A stretch of DNA of 64,000 bases, taken from contig CAYYXR010000005.1 of NCBI GenBank assembly GCA_964475755.1, positions 32,257-96,256 of the forward strand, read 5' to 3'. The notes under the pieces were generated by a model that saw only the letters and a list, made by a program, of their open reading frames with translations, was not told the origin of the DNA and ran no database searches. The DNA is from UBA11612 sp964475755 (lineage in GTDB: Bacteria > Pseudomonadota > Alphaproteobacteria > Rhodospirillales > Rhodospirillaceae). This document shows, piece by piece, positions 17,161-24,953 of this stretch. Position numbers and translations under genes: made by a program. Numbering within the stretch: the first letter of the stretch is position 1; every line of letters begins with the position of its first letter.

Positions 17161-17613
17161 CTATTTCGCTTTTGCCCATATCTCTACAAAGTCCTCGCCC
17201 TCGCAGCGGATTTCATCCCGCGCTTCGTTGATGGTGCAGGTTTGGTGCCCGGTGGTTACGGTTTCACCCCGGTGTATTTCCCAAGTGGACTTGAATGTAT
17301 GATCGTCCACGTAAAGCTCCGAGCCTTTGTACCAATCGTTGAACCAATGCATCGTGCCGTCATAGGGCGTGTTGTCGAAGTAATAGACCAGTGGCCGTCC
17401 GAAAGCGGCGGAGTGCTATACGCCGTAGCCCGTACGTGTCTTTCCGTCATCTCGCTCGAACACCCAAAACCCGCCAGCAAAAAGAGCCGGTCCGTCCGCC
17501 CAGTGCGATCTGCTTAAGTCGAGATCGAAACGTCCATCAAGATAAGCCCGCCCGTCAGCAAGCGCGCCGGAAGCGGTGAACAGAATAATAATAGCTGTCA
17601 GCAATCGGTGCAT
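17161..17613 (-). pseudogene. Small secreted protein gene interrupted by an in-frame amber codon
   Basis: Reading from the ATG at 17613 (behind ggggaggag) gives a signal peptide (MHRLLTAIIILFTASGALA) and GRFDLDLSRSHWADG, then TAG at codon 66 (17416-17418), after which the same frame continues to a normal stop at 17161. The total is 453 nt, exactly the length of the intact paralogue at 20704-21156, and homology continues across the stop (FGRPLVYY, then FNDWYKGSELYVDD). The paralogue has CAG (Gln) at codon 66, so one C-to-T change explains the interruption. Two Cys near the C-terminus are conserved and may form a disulfide. Family not recognised. Recent nonsense mutation, suppression or a sequencing error are all possible. 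Confidence 0.85.
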
Positions 17614-17659
17614 ATCTATTCTCCTCCCCGTTAGAAGCGTGACGTTATCATGAGCCGAC

Positions 17660-18613
17660 TCAAGGCGCACTCCCGTTGGCGCCGTCATTTCCGTTCTTAT
17701 GCACAAGACTCACGAAGATCTCTTCCAGCGAGCTTTGCTTGGTGTTGAGGTCGCGGAACGAGATGCCGAGGTCCGACATCGTGCGAAGGAGGGACGGCAC
17801 ACCTGTGTGCTCGGCGTTGGCATCGAAGGTGTAGACCAACTCATGTCCGGCGCCGGTCAGTTCCAAATTCCACTCGGCGAGCGCCGCAGGCACCTCGTTC
17901 ATGGCTTCCTGCAGGCTCAACGTGAGTTGCTTCTTGCCCAGCTTCTTCATCAGCGCTTTGGTTTCGTCCACGGCAATGAGCTCACCCTTCGAGATCACCC
18001 CCACCCGGTCGGCCATTTCCTCGGCTTCTTCGATATAGTGGGTGGTGAGGATGATGGTGACGCCGCTGTCCTTCAGCCCGCGCACCATTTCCCACATGTC
18101 CCGGCGCAACTCCACGTCCACGCCTGCGGTCGGCTCGTCCAGGAACAGGATTTCCGGCTCGTGTGAAAGCGCCTTGGCGATCATCACCCGGCGCTTCATG
18201 CCGCCGGACAACTGAATCATCATGCTTTCGCGCTTGTCCCACAGCGAGAGTTGCCGCAGGACCCTTTCCACATAGGCGGGGTCTTTGGGCCGGCCGAACA
18301 AACCGCGGCTGTAACTCACCGTATTCCATACCGTTTCGAAGGCATCGGTGGTCAGCTCCTGCGGCACCAGTCCGATTTTGAACCGCGCCTGTTTGTAGTC
18401 GCGAATGATATCGTAGCCGTCTGCCGTAACAGTGCCGCTGGTGGGGTTCACCAAGCCGCATACGATGCCGATCAAGGTGGTTTTGCCCGCACCGTTCGGC
18501 CCCAGCAGAGCGAACAACTCGCCTTTGTTGATCTCCAGGCTGACGCCTTTCAGGGCTTGCAGCCCCGACTTATAGGTCTTGGTCAGATCGGTGATGGAGA
18601 TGATTGGGGGCAT
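17660..18613 (-). CDS. ABC transporter ATP-binding protein (ABC-2 exporter type)
   Basis: 317-residue ATPase. Walker A is LLGPNGAGKTT (about residues 38-48), the Q-loop lies in GLVPQEL, the signature is QLSGGMKRR, Walker B is EILFLDEPTAGVD and the switch His is in LTTHYIEEAEEMADR. The C-terminal ~90 residues form the regulatory extension of DrrA/NodI-like ATPases. The ATG at 18613 matches the family N-terminus; the longer open frame runs through a terminator-like hairpin. It powers the permease at 16359-17135. The amber-interrupted small gene between the two is on the same strand and may have been a functional accessory. Confidence 0.92.
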   Translation of the reverse strand: MPPIISITDLTKTYKSGLQALKGVSLEINKGELFALLGPNGAGKTTLIGIVCGLVNPTSGTVTADGYDIIRDYKQARFKIGLVPQELTTDAFETVWNTVSYSRGLFGRPKDPAYVERVLRQLSLWDKRESMMIQLSGGMKRRVMIAKALSHEPEILFLDEPTAGVDVELRRDMWEMVRGLKDSGVTIILTTHYIEEAEEMADRVGVISKGELIAVDETKALMKKLGKKQLTLSLQEAMNEVPAALAEWNLELTGAGHELVYTFDANAEHTGVPSLLRTMSDLGISFRDLNTKQSSLEEIFVSLVHKNGNDGANGSAP

Positions 18614-18614
18614 A

Positions 18615-18641
18615 GAAAAAGCGGCTCTTTTTAAGGAGCCG
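18615..18641 (-). terminator. Rho-independent terminator upstream of the ABC ATPase gene
   Basis: On the minus strand: stem CGGCTC/GAGCCG with an 8-nt loop, followed by CTTTTT. It would terminate the outer-membrane protein transcript (18714-19481). The U-tract ends at the ATPase start codon, so ATPase transcription must begin elsewhere or depend on read-through. Confidence 0.65.
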
Positions 18642-18713
18642 GGAAGGTGCCCCCCGGGCGTGGCTGGGTCAAGAAAAGAATATTTTGTAACAGGTATGCG
18701 GCGATTGAAGTGC

Positions 18714-19481
18714 CTAAAACTTGAAGTCCAATGACACGGTTGCGTAATGCAGCCAGGCAAAGGTGAACACCTTTTTGTTGTCCGCGCCGCCTTCCAACAT
18801 TCTGTATCCGGCACTCACGCCGATGCGTTCATTGAATTGGTGGCGGATTTTGAATGCGGCATCCAACGCCCGGCCTTGTGGTGCGGCGAGGCCCTCCGCG
18901 TCGACAATAAAGCTCCAGCGTTCTCCGAAATCGCGCCGCGCATACAAACTGAGCAGGGGCACCGGTCCGGTATTCGCGCGGTTGGCGCTCACCGCGCCTT
19001 GGCTCAGTGCAATATTGGCATCGCGCAGTTTGATGACTGCGCCCAGCCAGACTTGCCAAAGAGAATCGTCGTACAACTTGTAACGGTAGCCGATGCGGTA
19101 GGAATCAAACCGGTATTTTGCGTCTATCGGCGCGTTGGCGCCGAAGGTCGCGCCCTGAAACGAGATCGGGTCGGGCGATGTCCCCGTGCCGGTGATTGTC
19201 AAAGGCGCGTATAAGGCGTGAACTTGGTGTTTATCGTTCCATGTGTATCCGGCGGATAAGCGTACATAGGGCTCGGGCCCCGATCCTTGCAAATCCTTTA
19301 GCGAAAACAGGTCGCCTTGCGGCGCCGTATCGGTCGCCCGGGCCGGCGAGCGGGCTTCGTTGCGGCTTTGCCATACGCCGCCGCCTTCTATTTCCAGGCG
19401 ATATCCGTTGTCGAACGCAAGGGCAGGGGCGCAAAAAACCGCGCCGGCCGCAAGAGTAAGGCAAGCTCTCAGGTACATCAT
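18714..19481 (-). CDS. Predicted outer-membrane beta-barrel protein
   Basis: About 255-residue exported protein. Signal peptide MMYLRACLTLAAGAVFCAPALA, then an alternating beta-strand pattern with aromatic girdles (VRLSAGYTWNDKHQVHALYA, YRIGYRYKLYDDSLWQVWLG) and a C-terminal Phe (VSLDFKF), as expected for a BAM-assembled barrel. Family not identified beyond this. Two adjacent ATG codons (19481 and 19478) are equally good starts; no strong ribosome binding site is visible. It precedes the ABC exporter genes on the same strand but is separated from them by a terminator. Confidence 0.72.
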   Translation of the reverse strand: MMYLRACLTLAAGAVFCAPALAFDNGYRLEIEGGGVWQSRNEARSPARATDTAPQGDLFSLKDLQGSGPEPYVRLSAGYTWNDKHQVHALYAPLTITGTGTSPDPISFQGATFGANAPIDAKYRFDSYRIGYRYKLYDDSLWQVWLGAVIKLRDANIALSQGAVSANRANTGPVPLLSLYARRDFGERWSFIVDAEGLAAPQGRALDAAFKIRHQFNERIGVSAGYRMLEGGADNKKVFTFAWLHYATVSLDFKF

Positions 19482-19503
19482 AGTAACCCAATCATTCGCA
19501 CAT

Positions 19504-19890
19504 TTAAGGAACGCGCGCCACCGCTTCCACTTCGATGAGAAGTTCGGGAAAGGCGAGGTTCGCCACACCGATGAGCGTGCTCGCGGGCGGGCTCTCCACG
19601 TTTATATGTTTGTTCCGCACCTCGCGAATGGAGGGCAACATGTCCGGATCGTAGTCCTTCACATAAATAGTCAGACGCGCGACATTGTTAAAATCGGTTC
19701 CGGCTTCCGTCAGTGTCACGGTCAAATTCTTGAAGATCTGCTCGAGCTGCGCCTCGATGGTATCCCCGACAATTCCACTCGGCCCCAGCGCGACATGGCC
19801 TGATAGAAACAGTAAATTTCCGGCTGGCACCAGCATGCCTTGGGATATGCCGGGCAGACTAAAGTCGGGCGGGTCAATCGTGCGCATCAT
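19504..19890 (-). CDS. RidA family protein
   Basis: 128-residue member of the RidA/YjgF/UK114 family. The archetype hydrolyses reactive enamine/imine intermediates from PLP enzymes. Features: LLFLSGHVALGPSGIVG in the N half, QLEQIFKNLTVTLTEAGTDF helix and VARLTIYVKD, the family core strand. The residue at the RidA active-site Arg position (usually R in the motif preceding PAR) is not conserved (PPASTLIGVANL instead of PARSTVGV-like), so deaminase activity is doubtful and an Rid-subfamily of unknown role is likelier. It lies 11 nt downstream of the transporter gene on the minus strand. Confidence 0.85.
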   Translation of the reverse strand: MMRTIDPPDFSLPGISQGMLVPAGNLLFLSGHVALGPSGIVGDTIEAQLEQIFKNLTVTLTEAGTDFNNVARLTIYVKDYDPDMLPSIREVRNKHINVESPPASTLIGVANLAFPELLIEVEAVARVP

Positions 19891-19901
19891 GCTTTCTCAC
19901 T

Positions 19902-20615
19902 TTATACATCTGTCTTGAACGGATCGAAGTTGGTGCCCTCGTCGTATATGTCAACGCCCTCGTGCGCTTTCAAGCGGTTCACGACAACATATGTCACGGG
20001 TGTGAGCACCGCTTCCCAAATCACTTTGAGCAGCCAGTTGGTCACCATCACCATCAGCACCTGCGAGGTGTCCCACACGCCGAAAAACGCCAGCGGATAA
20101 AACAGCAAGCTGTCCACGCCCTGGCCGACAACCGTTGAGCCAATCGTGCGGCTCCACAGCATCTTGCCCTGGGTCCACACTTTCATGTGCGCCATGACAT
20201 AGGAGTTGACGAACTCGCCCGCCCAGAAGGCGGTGATGGAGGCGAAGACGATGCGTGGCACCTGGCCGAACACGCTTTCGTAGGCGTCCTGGCCCAGCCA
20301 TCCGGCGGCCGGGGGCAGGGACACCACCACCCAACTCATGCCCGCCATGAAGATCATGGCCGCGAACCCGGCCCAGATGCAGCGCCGCGCCCGCGCATAT
20401 CCGTAAACTTCGGTCAGGATATCGCCCAGCACATAGCCCAGCGGAAAGAACAGAATGCCCGCGCCGAATTCGAAACCGCCAAGAGCCGCAACCTTGCCCG
20501 CGCCGATCACATTGGACAGCAAGAGGATGACGACAAAGCTCGCCATGACGAAATCGAACACCTTGAATTGGTGGATATCGCCGGCGCGGGTGATTTTTAG
20601 TCCGCCGTCGGACAT
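19902..20615 (-). CDS. yhhQ: Queuosine precursor transporter, YhhQ/VUT family
   Basis: 237-residue inner-membrane protein with about six hydrophobic segments. Family hallmarks are VILLLSNVIGAGKV, FFPLGYVLGDILTEVYGY and FWAGEFVNSYVMAHMKVWTQGK. Members import queuosine precursors (preQ0/preQ1 or queuine) for tRNA modification. Start 20615 is chosen because gaggaact lies 6-8 nt upstream; an earlier start has no ribosome binding site. The 3' end is 11 nt from the RidA gene, suggesting co-transcription. I could not make out a preQ1 riboswitch in the short leader. Confidence 0.9.
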   Translation of the reverse strand: MSDGGLKITRAGDIHQFKVFDFVMASFVVILLLSNVIGAGKVAALGGFEFGAGILFFPLGYVLGDILTEVYGYARARRCIWAGFAAMIFMAGMSWVVVSLPPAAGWLGQDAYESVFGQVPRIVFASITAFWAGEFVNSYVMAHMKVWTQGKMLWSRTIGSTVVGQGVDSLLFYPLAFFGVWDTSQVLMVMVTNWLLKVIWEAVLTPVTYVVVNRLKAHEGVDIYDEGTNFDPFKTDV

Positions 20616-20703
20616 CTTGAGTTCCTCACATGACCTTATAGAGCTCAAGCGGAGCTTGGGCGGCGAACTTTAGAACAACAGCTGAATTTACGATAGAGGA
20701 GGG

Positions 20704-21156
20704 CTAGTTCCCCATTTTCTCGTACACCTCGACGAAGCCCGTGCCTTCGCAATGAATTTCGTCGCGCGCTTCGCTGATCTTGCAGGTGGCTTGCCCCGGC
20801 ATAGGCGTTTCACCCCGGTGCACTTCCCACGCAAATTTGAAGGTGTTGTCGTCCACATAAGTTTCGGACTCTCTGTACCAGTCGTTCAGCCAGTACATCT
20901 TTCCGTCGTAGGGCTGGTGATTGTAGTGATAGACGAGGGGACGTCCGCCCGCGCCGTACTGCACTACATACCCTTTGCGCGTTTTGCCGTCGTCGTGTTC
21001 GAACACCCAAAACCCGCCGGTCATGGGTTTGGCGCCGCCGTCCCAACTTGAGCGGCTCATGTCCAAATCGAAACGCCCTTCCAAATACGGACGCTCGCCG
21101 GCAATCGCGATGGATGACGCAAATACCATAGCGGCAGCGGTGAAAATGGTGCGCAT
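20704..21156 (-). CDS. Small secreted protein, intact paralogue of the interrupted gene at 17161-17613
   Basis: 150-residue exported protein, family not recognised. Signal peptide MRTIFTAAAMVFASSIAIA, then GRFDLDMSRSSWDGG, MTGGFWVFEHDDGKTRKGY, WLNDWYRESETYVDDNTF and a C-terminal CKISEARDEIHC with two Cys that could pair. The composition (many Tyr/Trp/Asp, short beta-strand-like stretches) suggests a compact periplasmic beta fold, lipocalin- or DUF-like. Start 21156 chosen because ggggagga lies upstream; the longer frame lacks one. Monocistronic by spacing. Confidence 0.75.
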   Translation of the reverse strand: MRTIFTAAAMVFASSIAIAGERPYLEGRFDLDMSRSSWDGGAKPMTGGFWVFEHDDGKTRKGYVVQYGAGGRPLVYHYNHQPYDGKMYWLNDWYRESETYVDDNTFKFAWEVHRGETPMPGQATCKISEARDEIHCEGTGFVEVYEKMGN

Positions 21157-21438
21157 GAAAGGTCCTCCCCAGTCCAATGGCACGAATTTATCACGGCAAA
21201 CGCGCTGGCCGTCACTTTTTGCAGCCAAAACCGTGAAATTTGCGCGCAATTACCGTGCAATGTACGCACAACAAGCACGGTAAACCCTCGCTATCAGCGC
21301 CCTTAACCGCGTCAAAAATGGCCTAAAACCGGGCAATATTGGCCCTTGTCCATGGATGTGAACCGGAAAATAAGCCGTTGGCTGCGCCCCAAGGCGGCCT
21401 TTAGGATACCCGCGGCTGGAATTGGGAGGGCAATGGCC

Positions 21439-23568
21439 ATGAAAAAGCAGGTTTTATCCGCACTTTTTGCATCCACTTTCCTGGCGGCGTACGCACACGG
21501 TGCACACGCGGCCGTGGAAATTGACGCCGATGACATCGGCGGCGTGGTCACCGGCCCCAACGGCCCCGAAGCGGGCGTATGGGTCATTGCCGAAACCTAC
21601 GATCTTGAAAACAAGTTTATCAAAATCGTCGTCACCGACGATCGAGGCCGCTATGTGATTCCCGATTTGCCCGAAGCGACCTATTCGATTTTCGCGCGCG
21701 GATATGGTTTGAAAGATTCCGAAGTTTTGGAATCCGCGCCCGGCAAAAATCTCGATTTCAAAATCGAAGTGGAAAACGATCCGCAAACCGCCGCGCAAAT
21801 CTATCCGGCGAATTACTGGTTCTCTTTGATCGAGCCGCCGCCGGAAAGCGAGTTTCCGGGCACGGGACCGAACGGCAATGGAATCAATCCCGGCTTTACC
21901 CGTCAGCAACACTGGATGGGTCACCTCAAAGAGAACTGTCACTACTGTCACCAGCAAGGCACCAAAGCCACGCGCGAAGTCGCCGGTTCGGACAAAATCG
22001 AAGCCTGGGATCAGAGGCTTAAAATGGAACGCCCGGCAGGTGATCCGACCGTGGGCGTACATGGCCCGCGCTACGCCTCGACCATGATGAACAACATGAC
22101 ACGCTTCGGCCGCCAACGCGGTCTCAAGATGTTTGCCGATTGGTCGTCGGACATTGAAACGGGCGCCGTGCCGCATGAAAAACCACCGCGTCCCGACGGC
22201 GTTGAGCAGAATATTGTGATTACGCTCTGGGATTGGGCCGACGGTCACTTCATTCACGACGAAGCCACATCCGATAAACGCGATCCGACCGTGAATGCGG
22301 GCGGGCCGGTGTATGGCGTCGATACACTGCAAGGCTATCTCGCCATTCTCGATCCCAATACGCACGAGAATAAGCTCGTCACCGTGCCCGGCTTTGAAAC
22401 CGATCATTTGGCAACGGGCGTGTCCGTTCACAATCCGATGCTCGATCAAAAAGGCCGAGTGTGGATGACCATGCTCGGTGCCGAGGGCGCGCCGCTGGAA
22501 GCGTGCGAAGACGGCAGCAACAAATACTCCGCGTACTTCCCGAACGGGGCACGCGGCACACGCCGCATTTCCATTTATGACCCCGAGACAGGTGAAATCG
22601 AATTGGTGCCGGTGTGCTTCGGCAATCACCACATCAACTTCGGCTACGACGAGGACAACACGGTTTACTTTAGCGGCGACTCAAACGTCGTCGGCTGGAT
22701 GAACCTGCGCGAGTTCGACGAAACCGGAGACTCCGTCCAAGCCATGGGCTGGTGCCCGATGGTGCTCGATACGAATGCCGACGGCAAAATCGATCCCAAC
22801 CGCGAGGATTGGAATCAGCCGGACGGCGACGTTCTGGTGATGGAAGATCCCGATAAGGACACGCGTATTTTCGGCTTCCCCTATGGGCTCAACATCAATC
22901 CGGTGGACGATTCCATTTGGTACGCGAAACATCGCCCGTACGTGCCGAGTGCCTTGGTGCGCATCGAGCGCGGCGCCAATCCGCCGGAGACCTGCAAGGC
23001 CGAATACTATGAGCCACCACAATTACCGAGTGGCGATTACGCCGCCTACAACGCGCGCGGCGTGGACATGGATTCAAAAGGCATTGCGTGGGTCGCTTTT
23101 GGATCCGGACAGCTCGGCAAGTTCGATCGCTCCAAGTGCAAAGTATTGAACGGTCCGACAGCCATCGGCCAACACTGCCCGGAAGGCTGGACTTTGTATG
23201 ACACACCCGGCCCGAAGATCAGCGGACAATCCTCGGGCAGCGCCGATTGGCATTATCTAACTTGGGTCGATCTGCACAACACGTTGGGGCTCGGCAAAGA
23301 CATTCCGATCCTGCCGGGTAGCAATTCGGATTCATTGCTGGCATTTCTGCCGGACAAAAAGGAATGGGTCGTTGTCCGCGTGCCGTACCCGATGGGCTTT
23401 TACACCCGCGGCATGGACGGGCGCATCGACGATCCGAACGGCGGATGGAAAGCGCGCGGCGTGTGGGCCGACTACGGCGAAGTGCCGCTGTGGCACCAAG
23501 AGGACGGCTTCGGCGCCTTCGGCAAGATGGTGCAGTTTCAGGTGCGCCCCAATCCGCTGGCGCACTAA
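21439..23568 (+). CDS. Exported protein: carboxypeptidase-regulatory-like domain, CxxCH heme site and Vgb-like beta-propeller
   Basis: 709-residue exported protein. Signal peptide MKKQVLSALFASTFLAAYAHGAHA. Residues ~25-110 form an Ig-like carboxypeptidase regulatory domain (GGVVTGPNGPEAGVWVIAET, DDRGRYVIPDLPEATYSIFA). A single CHYCH motif at residues 167-171 predicts covalent heme c. Residues ~250-700 have virginiamycin-B-lyase/SMP-30-like propeller repeats (DSIWYAKHRPYVPSALVRIE, GVDMDSKGIAWVAFGSGQLG). This architecture occurs in marine bacteria, but I know of no assigned function. Of two candidate starts, 21439 has the better spacing (8 nt) from gggaggg; 21433 would have only 2 nt. A strong terminator follows. 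Confidence 0.75.
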   Translation: MKKQVLSALFASTFLAAYAHGAHAAVEIDADDIGGVVTGPNGPEAGVWVIAETYDLENKFIKIVVTDDRGRYVIPDLPEATYSIFARGYGLKDSEVLESAPGKNLDFKIEVENDPQTAAQIYPANYWFSLIEPPPESEFPGTGPNGNGINPGFTRQQHWMGHLKENCHYCHQQGTKATREVAGSDKIEAWDQRLKMERPAGDPTVGVHGPRYASTMMNNMTRFGRQRGLKMFADWSSDIETGAVPHEKPPRPDGVEQNIVITLWDWADGHFIHDEATSDKRDPTVNAGGPVYGVDTLQGYLAILDPNTHENKLVTVPGFETDHLATGVSVHNPMLDQKGRVWMTMLGAEGAPLEACEDGSNKYSAYFPNGARGTRRISIYDPETGEIELVPVCFGNHHINFGYDEDNTVYFSGDSNVVGWMNLREFDETGDSVQAMGWCPMVLDTNADGKIDPNREDWNQPDGDVLVMEDPDKDTRIFGFPYGLNINPVDDSIWYAKHRPYVPSALVRIERGANPPETCKAEYYEPPQLPSGDYAAYNARGVDMDSKGIAWVAFGSGQLGKFDRSKCKVLNGPTAIGQHCPEGWTLYDTPGPKISGQSSGSADWHYLTWVDLHNTLGLGKDIPILPGSNSDSLLAFLPDKKEWVVVRVPYPMGFYTRGMDGRIDDPNGGWKARGVWADYGEVPLWHQEDGFGAFGKMVQFQVRPNPLAH

Positions 23569-23590
23569 CTGTTGAAGACGATCAATAAAA

Positions 23591-23623
23591 AACGCCGGGC
23601 TTAATGGCCCGGCGTTTTCTTTT
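23591..23623. terminator. Bidirectional Rho-independent terminator
   Basis: Ten-base perfect stem AACGCCGGGC/GCCCGGCGTT with a 6-nt loop, flanked by AAAA on the left and TTCTTTT on the right. It lies between convergent genes ending at 23568 (+) and 23642 (-) and can serve both. Confidence 0.9.
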
Positions 23624-23641
23624 GTAGGCATGCAGGACCTA

Positions 23642-24808
23642 TTATTTCATTGCCTGCAATATGCTGACGTAATTGGCGACACCGGCGCCGCCCATATTGA
23701 AGATGCCGGCGATTTCGGCGTCTTTGACTTGGATTCCGCCGGCTTCACCGCGCACCTGCATCGCCTGAAGCACATGCATCGACACACCGGTCGCACCGAT
23801 GGGATGGCCTTTGGCTTTCAGGCCGCCGGATGGATTTACCGGCAGCTTGCCGTCTTTATAGACCCAGCCTTCTTCGACGGCCTTGTAGCCTTCGCCGGGT
23901 TTCGTCAGCCCCATGGCTTCGTATTCCATGAGTTCGGCGACGGTGAAGCAGTCGTGTGATTCAACAACGTCGAGATCGTCGAGTTTCAAACCTGCTTTCT
24001 CAAGCGCCTGTTTCCACGCGCGCTCGGCGCCTTCCAAATGTGTCATATCGCGCCGGCTCATGGGCAGGTAGTCGTTTACCTGTGCGATCGAACGGAACGC
24101 GACAGCCTTTTTCGATCCCAATGCCACGTCGCCGTCCGCTACAACGGCTGCAACGACGCCGTCGGAAATCAGAGAGCAATCGGTGCGCTTCAGGGGGCCT
24201 GCGACAATGGGATTCTTGTCCGATGGCTCGCGGCAGAATTCATACGTGAATTCCTTTTGCATCTGCGCCAGCGGATTGCTCATGGCGTTGTTGTGCGCCT
24301 TCACGGCAATCTTGGCCAGCGTATCGGATTGATCGCCGTAGCGCTGGAAGTAAGACCCCGCGATCTGGCCGAACACACCGGCGAAGCCGCCTTTGATACC
24401 TGCTTCTTCGCTGACGTAGCAGGCGTGCAGCAAGTTGTTTCCGGCCGTTGTGGAATCGACGTGCGTCATTTTCTCAACGCCGACAACCAAAGTGATTTTG
24501 CTGTTCTGCGCCTTGATGGAATTTACCGCCGCGTGCATGGCCGCGCTTCCCGTTGCGCAGGCATTCTCAACGCGGGTCGAGCGCTTGAAGCGCAGAGCAT
24601 CGTCGGTGGACAGCACCAACGATGCGGCAAAGTCTTGATCGGAAAAGCCTGAATTGAAATGTCCCAAGAACATTTCATCGACATCGGCCGGCGCGATCCC
24701 GGCGTCTTCCAGGGCGCCGCGCGCCGCGGTGACTATTAATTGTTCTAAGCTTTCGTCCTGCAATTTTCCGAATTTGGAATGATGCCAGCCGATTAAACAT
24801 GCGGTCAT
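23642..24808 (-). CDS. Thiolase family protein (SCP2-type/acetyl-CoA acetyltransferase-like)
   Basis: 388-residue thiolase-fold enzyme. Nucleophilic Cys in STRVENACATGSAAMHAAVN (about residue 89), the HDCF segment (VVESHDCFTVAELMEYEAMG) and the C-terminal NPSGGLKAKGHPIGATG with the conserved His. HDCF in place of NEAF places it among SCP2/sterol-carrier-type thiolases and bacterial homologues of less defined substrate. It would cleave or form beta-ketoacyl-CoA, consistent with the window's acyl-CoA theme. No strong neighbour link; it is 145 nt downstream of the PEP carboxykinase gene on the same strand. Confidence 0.9.
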   Translation of the reverse strand: MTACLIGWHHSKFGKLQDESLEQLIVTAARGALEDAGIAPADVDEMFLGHFNSGFSDQDFAASLVLSTDDALRFKRSTRVENACATGSAAMHAAVNSIKAQNSKITLVVGVEKMTHVDSTTAGNNLLHACYVSEEAGIKGGFAGVFGQIAGSYFQRYGDQSDTLAKIAVKAHNNAMSNPLAQMQKEFTYEFCREPSDKNPIVAGPLKRTDCSLISDGVVAAVVADGDVALGSKKAVAFRSIAQVNDYLPMSRRDMTHLEGAERAWKQALEKAGLKLDDLDVVESHDCFTVAELMEYEAMGLTKPGEGYKAVEEGWVYKDGKLPVNPSGGLKAKGHPIGATGVSMHVLQAMQVRGEAGGIQVKDAEIAGIFNMGGAGVANYVSILQAMK

Positions 24809-24953
24809 GGTCGCTACTCCCGGCAGTGATCTTCAGTGTTAAATGCGTGGTCTATATCTAATGAATCGGGCATGGTTTTTGTTCTCCCAAAGCGGCCCAT
24901 TTCCGCATGGGACATAACCAATAATGCATGACAGCGGCGGCATCGCGCGCGGC

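Noticed and set aside
17256..17480. Alternative minus-strand frame across the amber region
   Set aside because: Its translation does not match the intact paralogue, whereas the frame with the TAG does on both sides, so no frameshift is needed.
20616..20700. Possible preQ1 riboswitch upstream of the YhhQ-type gene
   Set aside because: No convincing aptamer stem or A-rich tail in the short leader.
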